Of a DNA stretch of 64,000 nt, positions 34,128 to 44,609 are shown piece after piece. Numbering within the stretch: the first letter of the stretch is position 1; each line of letters starts with the position of its first letter. Under the pieces are notes generated by a model, which was given only the letters and a program-made list of their open reading frames with translations, was not told where the DNA came from and did no database searches. A program made the translations under genes and the position numbers. Origin of the DNA: Tupaia tana. Taxonomy: Eukaryota; Chordata; Mammalia; Scandentia; Tupaiidae. The DNA lies in contig JAKSZU010000003.1 in the NCBI GenBank assembly GCA_026018925.1, forward strand, positions 10,441,236 to 10,505,235. Reading direction: 5' to 3'.

Positions 34128-34290
34128 TGAACTTCAAAAAAGTTCATGGAAGAATAAGATCAAATTACAAGTTTTTTTTTTTGTTTGTTTTGTTTTTTTT
34201 TTGTTTTTTTTTTTTCGGGAAAAATTCTGAAATCCATGCATAGTTTTTGTATCATGACCATTTTCCATGAATTTTTTGAAGACTCCTTGA
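34128..34290. mobile_element. Mariner-type MITE, type 1
   Basis: Left end ACTTCAAAAAAGTTCATGG pairs with right end CCATGAATTTTTTGAAGAC, a nearly perfect inverted repeat. The interior holds a T/G-rich expansion (34171-34215) and TCCATGCATAGTTTTTG, shared with the copy at 5971-6124. It is the best-preserved type 1 copy. Confidence 0.85.
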
Positions 34291-34388
34291 GTGCTGACAC
34301 ATATATTCTCCAGTAAACAATTCACTCAGCAAAGTAAAGAAAAAACTCATAAGTCTTTTTCTTATTTTATTCTGAAAGCTAGATTTCT

Positions 34389-34630
34389 TTTCATTGTCTC
34401 AGGACAGGTGTGCTCACCAGGCAGAGACAGAGAGGGAGGGGAGAAAGCAATCCTGGATAAGGTATGGTCATGTCACAACCCCTTCTCCTCCATGTGTCCG
34501 TCCTTTCTAGAGCTGAGCCATGCACCTACATGTACCCAACACATTTTTTAAACTGCCAGGGCTGAGTTTTGAATTGTGACTGGCCGTGTGGGATCCCTCT
34601 TCCTTAACCGTTTGGCTACAGGGCTGACCT
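34389..34630 (-). mobile_element. SINE-A-like copy, old
   Basis: Antisense: CAGGACAGGTGTGCTCACC, CCTTCTCCTCCATG, CACCTACATGTACCC, GGCCGTGTGGGATCC. A 17-bp near-duplication flanks it (34372-34388 and 34631-34647; CTGAAAG and AGATTTCT conserved). Confidence 0.85.
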
Positions 34631-34647
34631 CTGAAAGTCAGATTTCT

Positions 34648-35330
34648 GTGATTATATTTTAATACATCACAAAGTGACTAGCTCATTATAGGGGCTAAAA
34701 AATACTTTCATCTGGAAAGTCAAACTACAGGGTTACACAGACCTGCAGTCAATTGTAACTAAATGTTTTTCACAGCACAAAGGTTTGACAACCATAATCT
34801 GTCCCAAAATTCACAGCAGTCAAACGTTGTTTTACATGTGTATCTACATACAGTCTCACTATTTAACATGAACACATTTGATCCTATTTTTAAAGTATCA
34901 GTTTAATATTGCCTTTAATTAACTTAGTTATCTTAGCTGATTTGTTTTCCCAATAAAGTTGACACGACTTGCCTGCCTTTATCAGTTCCCACAATTTTGA
35001 GGAGACGGCAACTACCAAAGGCAAACATTGGTAACGGAAGGCTAGAAGTACGTTCTCAGAGATCGTTTTGTCATTTTACGTACATACAAGCTTAGCCTCA
35101 GAGACAGTGTGTAAGTAATTTAAAAATTGGAGGATGAATAAGTCTTAACTTCAAAACCTATTTTTTTCTTCTGATCATGTTTTTCTATGCTGTGTTGCTA
35201 TTTCTCTTAAATTAACTCAATAGTTCAGCAAATATTAAACTTTTGGGTCTTATTCTATGTTTATTAAACTATTAAAGTAAGTCAACTATGCTGTGTATGG
35301 TAATTATACAATTTGGTGGGGGGTAAGACA
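34648..35330. other. Stretch without recognised gene
   Basis: About 680 bp, unique-looking and AT-rich, no coding signal. Confidence 0.45.
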
Positions 35331-35347
35331 TTAATATAACAAGTGTA

Positions 35348-35604
35348 GAGACCAACAGATGGCATGGTAGTTAAGGTGCTAGATTCCCATGGTGCCAATG
35401 TGGTTCGAGTCCTGGACCTGGTGGCTCGAAAACCACGCCGGAAACGTGTGTACATATGTTCAAAATCCCAGGAGGAGAATGGAGGAGAAGGGACTGGGGC
35501 GTGGCCATCCCCCCTGGGGAATGCTTTCCTAATTTCCCTCTCACTGCCCTTTCTGTATCTTTCTGGCGAATGCATGTGCCTCTTGGCAAAAATTTCATAC
35601 AAAT
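35348..35604 (+). mobile_element. SINE-A copy
   Basis: GAGACCAACAGATGGCATGG, GGTTCGAGTCCTGGACC, ACCACGCCGGAAACGTG, GGCCATCCCCCCTGGGG, TGTGCCTCTTGGCAAAAATTTC. Flanks near AATATAACAAGTGT and AATAATAAGTGTC are the likely duplication. Confidence 0.93.
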
Positions 35605-37138
35605 ATAATAATAAGTGTCATTATAGTAGAGAGCCTTAGCATTGTAATAAATTTCTATTTTGATTGAGAGAAGACTAGCGGAGTGTACTGATATGTTTAG
35701 GTCTAATGTTTGGTGGCGTTTTACAAGCCATCTACGTTTTTCCTTTTTTCATCAATAAGAGGTTAATGTTATTCTTGTGCACTCTTATAGCCAAAGCATT
35801 TTACATAGTATCTAATACAAAGACATTGAAAAAATGTGTCAGATCAAATTTTATTTACTTACCTCATCAGGCGCTATGATAATGACTGCAGAACAAGTAA
35901 CAGATAGGACTTTTACCAATGAAAAAACAACAGCAAAATAAAATATTTCCTTCTTTGTTTATGGTTAAAAAAAATCAAGATATGGTGATATGGTGATGTC
36001 TACTTTTAATTAAAGTGATTTTTTTTTCAAAAAGTTGCCCTTTAATTTCACACTTGACTCCAGAAATAGATATACTCAGGTACATTAAAACACCTCTGTG
36101 TCCCACTTATGTCACTAGGATAAATGCCAAAGACCTGTGTGAGGGAGGAGGGCGCTCATGCATAACCACCATGTTTTTTTTGAAATTTCCTTAATGCTAC
36201 TTCATGTAGGGCTCCCTTTGGTGGGCCAAACCCCTCTCCAAAATCATTCACTGAAAGTACTGCAAAGAGAATGTGCTTTCTCCCTGATGGTAAGACCACC
36301 CCAGTGAGCCCGGTACAGAGTAGACAGAAAAGATAGAAAACCCAAAAGCCTATGAACAGCATCTGAAAACAAACTGAGTAACAATTTTGTTCCATAAATC
36401 CCCAGATATGAACAGATGAGGCAAGAGAGAGGGACTGTTGATTATAAAGTAACTATCAGAATCTGTGTATGGAAAATAGATAAAAAGAAAAAGAGCATCT
36501 TATAATTTTTCTTAACAAGTGGATGGCATGTTTGAATTTATGTAAGCCAAGTCTAATGTCTTTACGGAGATGATTGGAAATATCTCTAAATGTTATTTTT
36601 AAAAGTCCTGAGTGAGTAGAGATATGAATGGGATTGCTAAATATTAATACCATGAAGATGGTATTAATCATAGCCAACTTAATCCCTAGATAAAATATAA
36701 TTTCAACTGATATGCCCACAGATTTGTTCTATTTTTAACTTTTAAAGCTAACCTTGGAATTTACATAAAAGAGCAAAAGACCGGGAAGATATTTTAAAAT
36801 ACAGAAGATAAAATGTGACCATCTGAATCTCTGTATGTTTAATTTTTAAAAAATAGTTATAACTGAGACTCTGGATCCATACATGGAAAATTCAATTGAT
36901 AAAAGGAACTTCAAAGCAAGTGTAAAAATAGATGAACATATGTCTGAGAACTGGCTTTGTCCAAAAAAAAGGAGGTATTTGTAATAACTAGAGAAAGAAT
37001 GGATTTATTCCGTTTGTTCAATAACAAAAATATACATTGTTGGTGTGTAGATAGGGAGAAATGTTGATAGATAGTGATAAACAAACACACATTAATAGAT
37101 AATAAACATTTATAGATATGGCTCAGTATGCATACATG
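35605..37138. other. Long stretch free of recognised repeats
   Basis: 1.5 kb without SINEs. A short inverted repeat (arms ATTAATACCA / TGGTATTAAT, 7-base loop) lies at 36642-36668. Open frames (79-99 codons, minus strand) show no recognisable domain. Confidence 0.4.
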
Positions 37139-37140
37139 TA

Positions 37141-37218
37141 TTGGGGTGTCAGAAAAGTCATGGCACATTTTTGATAGAAAAACATAGAAAAATATTTCTG
37201 ACTTTTCCAATTACCCAG
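37141..37218. mobile_element. 78-bp mariner MITE, type 2
   Basis: It lies between TA target duplications (37139-37140 and 37219-37220). Ends TTGGGGTGTCAGAAAAGTCA and TGACTTTTCCAATTACCCAG are inverted. Same size class and terminal pattern as the 80-bp copy at 6192-6271, more diverged. Confidence 0.82.
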
Positions 37219-37309
37219 TATTACTTAGCTCACTGCAGATGGCATTACAAATTGAACTACAGATGCAGGATTAGTATGCCTAGTTTTAGAGAAATTTTTA
37301 AAATAACAT

Positions 37310-37500
37310 GTTATTTGTGAGAGAACAAGATACAGACTGGGAGAAAATATTCACAATCCAGGTACTTGATAAAAAAACTAATATCCATGTTTTCAGATAA
37401 ATAAAAATAAAGAAGAAGAGAAAAATATAGTGGGAAAAGTTAAAATGGAGAAGTAGTTTGAAAAATCCAATAAAAATATCCTGACAGTATTTGACGTAAT
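37310..37500 (+). mobile_element. Old L1 ORF2 fragment
   Basis: GACTGGGAGAAAATATTCAC followed by TACTTGATAAAAAAACTAA and TATCCATGTTTTCAGATAAA matches the L1 ORF2 C-terminal region. Short and diverged. Confidence 0.65.
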
Positions 37501-37929
37501 AATCCGGGCGCGCTAGTTATTAGTTTATTGCTTCTCAGCTCCACACTGACCTTCTTTGCCCTGCTTTGTAGTAACTGAAACATGATCCTGAAAACTGTAT
37601 TTCTCCTTGCAGAGCTGCCTCTTATTTGGTTCTGCCAGTAGCAGTTGTTGGGGGGCTATATAGATGGGAGGGGAAAGGAGACTCCTCGGTTAAGTTTTTC
37701 TACTCTGCAACAATCAGCCAGGGTATGGGACTCTGTGCTGTTCACAGCTTGGTCACTGATGTCCCCCATCCAGTTTCTTCGATACATTGGTAGTGTCCCT
37801 GGGCAGTCATAGCTTAACAGTCACAGCTTCTTTGTCACCAGAGCAACAGAGTACGCATCATGTGGCAATGACTTAAACTCCATCCTTGCAGATGTGGGTC
37901 CAATGTTAATGTGACACTTCCACTGACTT
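37501..37929. other. Unclassified, GC-richer stretch
   Basis: It contains GTTGGGGGGCTATATAGATG and CAATCAGCCAGGGTATGG. It resembles an old interspersed repeat in texture, but I cannot name the family. No coding signal. Confidence 0.35.
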
Positions 37930-37941
37930 TCTAAATAATTT

Positions 37942-38205
37942 TTTTTTTTTTTTTTAAAGAGGTTTTTGCTATAGGGCGCATGTGCTCGCCAGACAGACAG
38001 AGAGAGACAGAGAGACAGAAAGTGAAAAATCACCCCAGGGGGGATGACCATGCCGCAATCCCTTCTCCTCCATTCTCCTCTCAGGATCTTGGGCATGCAC
38101 GTACACGCGCTCGGCGTGAGTTTTAAGCCACCACATCCGGGACTCGAACCGGGGTCGACTACGTGGGAGCCCAGCAACATAGCCATTACACTAACTGCTG
38201 GTCCC
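37942..38205 (-). mobile_element. SINE-A copy, young
   Basis: Antisense, T-run, GAGGTTTTTGCTATAGGGCGC to ACTAACTGCTGGTCCC. A perfect 12-bp duplication, TCTAAATAATTT, flanks it (37930-37941 and 38206-38217). CpG-rich and close to the reference copy. Confidence 0.97.
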
Positions 38206-38327
38206 TCTAAATAATTTCTTTATCTTTTATCCCTAGGGTTAGGACCACTGTCTGCAGTTACTACCTCTCCTCACCTCAGCGTTCTTGTTATGTTTTACAT
38301 TAGCCAAACACTCTATTCATTGTATTG

Positions 38328-38470
38328 GCTTGGTAGGGCTACTATAACAAAATCCAATAGACCAGGAGATTTTTTTAACAATGAAAATTTATTTTTGTAC
38401 AATTTTTGAAGCTAGAAGTCATAGACCACCATCAAAGACTTGGAAGGTTCAGGAGTACTGACATTCATTG
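38328..38470 (-). mobile_element. MST/MLT1-type LTR fragment (ERVL-MaLR fossil)
   Basis: GGGCTACTATAACAAAATCC, AATAGACCAGG and AAATTTATTTTTGTACAAT follow the antisense 3' end of MaLR LTRs (cf. CTGCTATAACAAAATACC). Old and partial. Confidence 0.65.
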
Positions 38471-38771
38471 TATCACCATTTCATCCACTTATGAAGGCCG
38501 AAGTTCAATGTATCTTTGAAAATAATTACAAATTCTATAAGCTTTATCAGGCAATGTCTCTAATTCCCAGTATGTCTTCTAGCTGTAGTATTTCTACTGG
38601 AGGAAATACACATATCCACTAACATCTGATATTTAACTTTTGCCCTACTAAACACTTTTTTCTCCATAATAATTCACAAAGAATTTACACTAAAAACAGT
38701 TTGCTCTTACCTGATAAGGCCAATGTTACTTCTAGTAGTCTTTCTCCGAACTACATTATCTGTTTTTCTTA

Positions 38772-39022
38772 AGTTTATCTATTTATTCTTCCATGAGTGA
38801 AAGAGAGAGATAAAAACACAGAGAAAGGAGGATAGAGAGACAATGTCCCCAGCAGGGTCTTAATTCTGGTATATACCCCACCAGCCTTAGCCAGGTCCAG
38901 ACCACGGACACAGTGCATGCCTGGCATACTCAGGGAGGTCTCCTGATACAAATCCAGAACCTTTCTCCATGAGTTATTCTTCAGAGGGTGGTGTTTTACT
39001 GCTGTGCCACCACCTGGCTCCT
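38772..39022 (-). mobile_element. SINE-C copy
   Basis: Antisense: TGAAAGAGAGAGATAAAAAC, CCAGCAGGGTCTTAATTC, GTGCATGCCTGGCATACTC, AGGGAGGTCTCCTGATAC, GTGCCACCACCTGGCTCC. GGGAGGTCTC is the complement of the SINE-C GAGACCTCCC motif. Confidence 0.87.
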
Positions 39023-39549
39023 ATATAATCTCTTCTGATCCCTGACATAAACAGCGCACAAAGACCTTTATCTAATCTTGTCATCTCACACAATGTTACA
39101 CTGTCCCTCTACCATGGTGCTATTTTGGTGACAATATCTGTTGAGACAGAAATAATAAAGGTTTAAATGCCTGCATAATAACATATATGTAAACTAAAGG
39201 GTAAAGGAGAAATATTACTAAAATTCAGATATCTGCCTCTACATTGAAGTTTATGGAGTTTTGCTAGTCTCTGAAACGGCAGGATATTTCAGATGAGATG
39301 GAAGAAAGTAATGGCAACTAGTATTGTCATCAAATAAGAGACTTAATGCCAGGTAAGCATTTTTTTAGAGGCAACATATGCAATTGTACTCTTTTTTCCT
39401 GCAATAGGAATTTTAACTGATTTGTATATGGTTTCTATTGGTTTGGCTGATGGTAATGAATTAGAAGGAGCAGGATTACAATAATGGTGACAAGATTGTC
39501 TAGAGATGAAATGTGTTGATGAGTTGTTCAAAAAAGACAGTGAAAATAC

Positions 39550-40930
39550 TTATGTCCTACTTGAATTCTCATCCAAGGACTTCCTTTCCAGCAGACAACA
39601 TGGCATGTGCTATGCAGGTGAATCAGCTTTCTACCCAAACCTTGCCAGGGTTTTTCTGTGATTTCTCAATGGGTTAATGAATGAAGTGACCATGGTGGAG
39701 ACGATTACACAGTCACCAAACTTCAATGGTAGCATGATTATGGTCAAGGCATTCTATGAGTCCCTAGATGATGGTACTGAGAGGGTATTGTAGACAGGAA
39801 AAGAAAATTTGTATCCCAGAATACACCCCATGAAATGTGTCTCTTCGGATGAAGGAGCTAATTTTAATGCAAAAGAAGTATGGCAATTTGCTCCTGCCTA
39901 TGTAATTAAATGCCTTTCCATATTCCATATCATACAGACACCCTTAGCCAAATTGAAGAATGGAATGGCTTAATGAAGATGGAGTTATGCTGTTACTTAA
40001 GAGTCAATGTCCTAAAACCATAAAACAAAAGTATTATACGATGCAATATATATTTCATCTTCAATACCATATGGACAAATGGTTCTGTCTTCCCTACAGT
40101 AAGAATACATTGGTTTAGATATGAAGGAGTGGGGGACCAGAAGTTGGTATACTGGTTATGTCACTGGACTCCTACACAGTAGGCCATGTTTCAAGTCCTG
40201 GAATCGGTGGCTTAAAACTCATGCTGGGTGTATGTGTGTGCATGCCCAAGATCTTGAGAGGAGAATAGAGGAGAAGGCATTGCAACATGACCATCCCTCA
40301 GGGGGATGATTTCTCACTTTCTGTCTGTTTCTCCAGCAAATGCATACATCCTATAGCAAAAATCTCTCTTAAAAAAAATAAATAAAAAATAAAAAGAAAT
40401 GAAGGAGTGGAAGAGGAGGTGGTTCCTTTCACTGTTTTACTTAATAATTCACTCACAGAATTGTTGTTTCCAGTCCTAGAAACTTTGAACTCTGCTAGTT
40501 TGGGGGTTTTAATTTCCAAAAGGAGAATGACTTCACTATTCAATGATTTCATTGAACTGTAAGATAAAATAATTTCTTAGCCATTCTGGGCTCCTTTTGT
40601 CAATGAACAAGTTGGAAAACAAGGGGCAATTTTCCTGGATGAAGTGACTGATTTCAATTATTATGAGGAAGTTGTGTTATTGTTAACAAGAGGAAAAGGA
40701 AAACTGTCTAGAAGCCAGAAAATTCTGAGTAGTCCCTTGTTCATTAGTAAAATTTCACAGAAAATTACAACCATCAATATAAACATGACCATTAAAGATT
40801 AAGCCATTTCAGGAATGAAAGTTTGGGCTTCCCATCAGTTAAAGAATCATAACCAGTTGGCACCTAGATTTATGGCGAAGGACATGTGGAGAGTAGAAGG
40901 CAGTGATCATTACTAAGAATGGCCTTGGAT
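39550..40930 (+). mobile_element. ERV-L pol fossil (integrase and dUTPase-like parts)
   Basis: A sense fragment of an endogenous retrovirus of the ERV-L group. The part before the nested SINE resembles the integrase core of ERV-L. The part after it resembles the dUTPase that ERV-L carries downstream of integrase, a hallmark of this group (family knowledge). It is clearly broken, with many disruptions, and no gag or env-like part is confidently visible. Divergence and the nested SINE imply an old insertion. Confidence 0.75.
40133..40398 (+). mobile_element. SINE-A copy nested in the ERV-L fossil
   Basis: GGGACCAGAAGTTGGTATACTGG to CATCCTATAGCAAAAATCTC and an A-tail. A perfect 12-bp duplication, ATGAAGGAGTGG, flanks it (40121-40132 and 40399-40410). 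Confidence 0.96.
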
Positions 40931-41043
40931 CAAAACTTTAAATAGTTTCTCCTTGTTTATAATGTGGATACACTTATTTTCTTACATAAACCTATCATTT
41001 TTTATTTCTTCCTTTTTTTCTTTCATTTTTAAAGATTTTATTT

Positions 41044-41304
41044 ATTTATTTTTAATTTTTGAGAAGAGATTTTTGCCTCAGGGCCATGCATTCTCTGGAG
41101 ACACAAAGACAGAGAGATAAAGTAAGAAATTATCCCCCAGGGGGATGGCCACACCACAATCCCTTCTCTATTCTCCTCTCAGGATTTTGGCCACTCACGC
41201 ACACATGCCCACCCTGAGTTTCAAGCTTCTGGGTCTGGTACTCATACAGTGGTCAGTCATGTGGGAATCTAGCACCTTAATCACTATTCCACCTACTAGT
41301 CCCC
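41044..41304 (-). mobile_element. SINE-A copy
   Basis: Antisense, GAGATTTTTGCCTCAGGG to CCACCTACTAGTCCCC. A perfect 14-bp duplication, TAAAGATTTTATTT, flanks it (41030-41043 and 41305-41318). Confidence 0.95.
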
Positions 41305-41324
41305 TAAAGATTTTATTTGTAATG

Positions 41325-41564
41325 GCTTGCTTACATAAACACAGAGACACACACACATGAGAAAAAGAAAACACTCACCAATGGTTCCTGGTCATGACAC
41401 AATACTCTTTTCTCCATATTGCCGTCCTGCTGGGATTTGGGAATGAACGCACATGGGCCTGGTGTGCTTTTCGAGCCTCCAGGGTGGGTTCAAACCACAA
41501 TTGGTTATGTTGGATTTGACTTTCCACACAGCACATAATCACTAAGTTATGGGGCCAGCTTGCT
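41325..41564 (-). mobile_element. SINE-D copy
   Basis: Antisense: ACACACATGAGAAAAAGAAA, ATTGCCGTCCTGCTGGGAT, AACGCACATGGGCCTGG, TTCAAACCACAATTGG (B-box complement) and CTAAGTTATGGGGCCAGC. It resembles the copy at 63320-63600. Confidence 0.75.
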
Positions 41565-42560
41565 TGGCTCACTCTCTCTCTCTTTCTCTCACCAGCCTGT
41601 TTTCTCTATTACTTTATGCAAGTTTCTTGGTTGCTAACTCAGTGATTTTATCTTTGGGTAAGATATTAGTCAATGAGTCTGTTACTAAAATTGAGGCAGC
41701 CATTAAAACAATTGCCAGAATTGTGCATATCCTCATTTGAGGAAAGGTTGAGCTCTTCATCATTTTATGAAGAGGAGGCGCAACTTGTGAGGGAGAAACA
41801 GAGTTGTCCGTATCTTGTAGAATGGATTGTATCGACTCTGAGTAGTCAATGGGGTGGACGTTCCAGCTATTTATTTCCTCTCAGCTTCAAACCCACCTAT
41901 CTTTGTCATACTTTGTGACTCTACAACTGGACTCTGCGTTACCCCTTTGCCAGCTGGAACAATATTTGGCTCCACAACACAGGGTCCTAATGCTGCCAAG
42001 CTGGAAGATGAAGAGGAGGCTTTTTTCTTTGTGGTTTCGGAGTACTCTTTTTCCATGCAATTCTGAGTGGATGGGCATGCCAAAGCCCTGGAAGGATTAC
42101 TATAATGGCAAGCTGGTCTTGCAGTTCAGTGCGAATGTCCATTCAGCCAGTGTCTTTGTTACCACATTGACAGATACTCTTGGCTCTCTCACCTCAGCAG
42201 CTGAAGCCCTTCTAGCACAACAGTTAATGTGATGGCCTTTATCCTCACAACACTGGAGCAGGTCTTGCTCTGGTGACATAGTGGTGACCTGTGCCTCTGT
42301 CACCACAACTCTGGCCAGCAAGATTCTGCAGCAACCATGTTCTCCCTTCAGTGCTTGGATCTGGGTTTTACTGTTCCTTCTTTGAGCTTTTGGTTTCCTT
42401 TCTTACAACTTTCCCTCAAGCCAGTGGTGAATAGCCACTCTGCAAAAATTTTTCTATGCTCCTTCAAGTTAACTACATTTTACCTAGTTAAGAATTTTTA
42501 TACTAAATTTCCTCTGTTCAAGTTCTTAGACTCTAACAACCAGGAAAGTTAAATTTAAAA
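41565..42560. other. Unclassified 1-kb segment downstream of the ERV-L fossil
   Basis: GC-richer than its surroundings, with overlapping open frames up to 127 codons on both strands (for example 41849-42232). I recognise no protein. Its position could make it the 3' part of the retroviral fossil, an LTR or a processed pseudogene; the sequence alone does not decide. Confidence 0.35.
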
Positions 42561-42619
42561 GAACAATAATACATTGTTTCATATCTAGCTGATTCTATTC
42601 TTAAATTTTTAAAAATCTA

Positions 42620-43020
42620 ATAATGTAAGTTTTTGGCAAGACTATGAAGATAATACCAACAATCATATGCTATAAGTGGGCATAGACACTGTAAGAACTA
42701 GTTTGGGAAACAAATTGAGAATATACAGAAATCTGAACATGTTCATATCCTAGATCTCAGGATATCCATAACTGATAATATTTTAAAGAAATTCCTGTTC
42801 ACATGCACAAAATGAAATGCATAGAAGGATTGCTTATAAAAAGATAAAATTGAAAATAACCTGAAATGTCATCAATATTAGGATAAATAAATAAACTTTA
42901 GTATATTTTAATGATATAATAGATGTCAGTAAAAAATAAATTAATAAACATATCATAATCAATAAATCACATGAACTTAATTTTGAAAGAAAAAAGCAGT
43001 ATAATATAGAATAATATATG
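42620..43020 (+). mobile_element. Old L1M 3'-end fragment
   Basis: ACACTGTAAGAACTAGTTTGG, AAAATTGAAAATAACCTGAAA, GTCATCAATATTAGGATAAA and TTTAGTATATTTTAATGATA parallel the end of L1 ORF2 (cf. AAACTGGAAACAACCC...GTGAATGGATAAACAAA). Strongly decayed. Confidence 0.65.
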
Positions 43021-43140
43021 ATTTAACAATTGCAAATCAATATTTTCAATATATTATTATATATCTATATCATGTATATTTTATGATATACTATACATAT
43101 ATAATTTATATGTAGTAATAAATTCATAAATGAGATTTTT

Positions 43141-43398
43141 TTTTGGAGAGATTTTTTTCGCTATAGGGCACGTGTGCCCGCCAGACAGAGAGAGAGAGAC
43201 AGAGAGACAGAAAGTGAGAAATCACCCCCCAGGGGGGATGGCCATGCCGCAATCCCTTCTCCTCCATTCTCCTCTCGGGATCTTGGGCATGCACGCACAC
43301 GCGCCCAGTGTGAGTTTAAGCCACCGGGTCCAGGACTCGAACCACAGTAGACTACGTGGGAGTCCAGTGACATAGTCATTACGCCAACTGCTGGTCCC
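43141..43398 (-). mobile_element. SINE-A copy, young
   Basis: Antisense, GAGAGATTTTTTTCGCTATAGG to GCCAACTGCTGGTCCC. A perfect 15-bp duplication, ATAAATGAGATTTTT, flanks it (43126-43140 and 43399-43413). CpG-rich. Confidence 0.97.
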
Positions 43399-43419
43399 AT
43401 AAATGAGATTTTTAAAAGT

Positions 43420-43600
43420 AGGTGGAGATCAGACCCATGAAGCCAGATTCCACATGACAATCAGTTTAAAAAACACATGGAGTACATACATATGTACCCA
43501 AGATTCTAGTGGAATGAGGGATTGGGGAAGAAAGGATTACAACCTAACCAGGTCCCATTGAGGGATGCTTTATCTTTCTTTCACATGTGCATAAAAAACA
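43420..43600 (+). mobile_element. Possible degraded SINE-D copy
   Basis: GGAGATCAGACCCATGAAGC, CCACATGACAATCAGTTTAA, ATGTACCCAAGATTCTAG, GGTCCCATTGAGGGATGC. It follows SINE-D order loosely (compare 45323-45630). Confidence 0.45.
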
Positions 43601-43645
43601 TAAAGGTTCATGGAAAAATGAAACTAAACTAAAAGATACAAACTG

Positions 43646-43870
43646 GAGCCAGACTATGGTATAGTGGTGATTAAAAACAAACAAACAAACAACAAAAAAA
43701 AAAACTCTACAAGTTAACCCACATGTAAAAGTACTGGGTTTGCATCTGGAGACCTCCCAGCATATGCCAAGCATGCAAGGGCCCATGACATAAGGGTGAC
43801 TGAGACTGGGAATGGGTCATAGTATCAAGAATCTGTCTTTCTCACTCATGAAAGGATAAATACACTGTTT
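43646..43870 (+). mobile_element. SINE-C copy with internal A-rich insert
   Basis: GGAGCCAGACTATGGTATAG, GGTTTGCATCTGGAGACC, TCCCAGCATATGCCAAGC, GGTGACTGAGACTGGG, TCACTCATGAAAGGATAAAT. An (AAAC)n/A-rich stretch (43673-43703) sits within the tRNA-like head, which is unusual. Confidence 0.8.
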
Positions 43871-44600
43871 TAATAAGGGAAAAATTAAAAATATAAACTT
43901 TTTCCTTAACATAATATCCATCATGTTTAAGACTCTTGTAAGCAAGGATATAGCCATTCCTAAAGAACTGAGGATCCTGGGAATTTAACCATGTCAACAT
44001 GCTCTTATTTACATTATTCACTGAAGAAAAATGAATGTCTTTCAAATATTTTTAAGATTAGGAAACAAAAAAATATGAGTATTGTGAGTATTGAATGTGC
44101 ACTACATAATGTAATGTCAAATGTTGAAGAGGATGAATATGTTTATATCCTTGATTTGATTATTATATGTTGTATACATACTTATAAAAAGCCATATTGT
44201 ACCCCACAAAGAGGTATAACAATTATATGTCAACCGGAAGTTACAATACAAGAAGAAAAGATTAAGAAACAAAACAATGTAGAAGGAGCCAAATCAGGAT
44301 GTAACAGGATGCCTAATGATTTCTTGTCAAAACCCTCTCAAACTTGCTATTGTTTGGTGAGAGGAATGAGCAGGAACACTGCTGTGGTGGAGAAGAACCC
44401 TCCATTGCAGCTTTTCTGGGCATTTTTCTGTTAGAGCTTTGACTAACTTTCTCAAAACACTCTTGTAGTAAGCAGATTATTGTTCTCTGGCCCTCCAGAA
44501 ATCAACAAGCATAATGCCTTGAGCATTCCAAATTAACTGTTGGCATGACCTTTGCTCTTAACTAGTCTGCTTTGATTTTGGCCAGACCACTTTCACTTAT
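43855..44600 (-). mobile_element. Mariner transposase relic, split by L1
   Basis: Two antisense pieces of a mariner transposase gene. 43855-44075 encodes a C-terminal stretch with KDIHFSSVNNVNKS and TWLNSQDPQFFRNGY, which is the mariner C-terminus pattern ending near GYYVKE. 44255-44600 shows traces of an upstream part, including an HPDLAPS-like phrase where the family has SPDLAPSD. An L1 3' end lies between them. It is a dead plain DNA transposon, truncated with decayed frames; terminal inverted repeats are not identified. Confidence 0.75.
44110..44250 (+). mobile_element. L1 3'-end insertion within the mariner relic
   Basis: GAGGATGAATATGTTTATATC, CCTTGATTTGATTATTATATG, CATATTGTACCCCACAAAGAG and ATTATATGTCAACC match the terminal part of L1MA/L1MB-type 3' UTRs. 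It lies between the two mariner pieces in opposite orientation. Confidence 0.7.
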
Positions 44601-44609
44601 GGAAACACA

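Noticed and set aside
42100-42321. A decayed zinc-knuckle-like pattern in a minus-strand open frame
   Set aside because: One of the four ligand positions does not fit and no neighbouring gag-like sequence supports it. Too weak to call.
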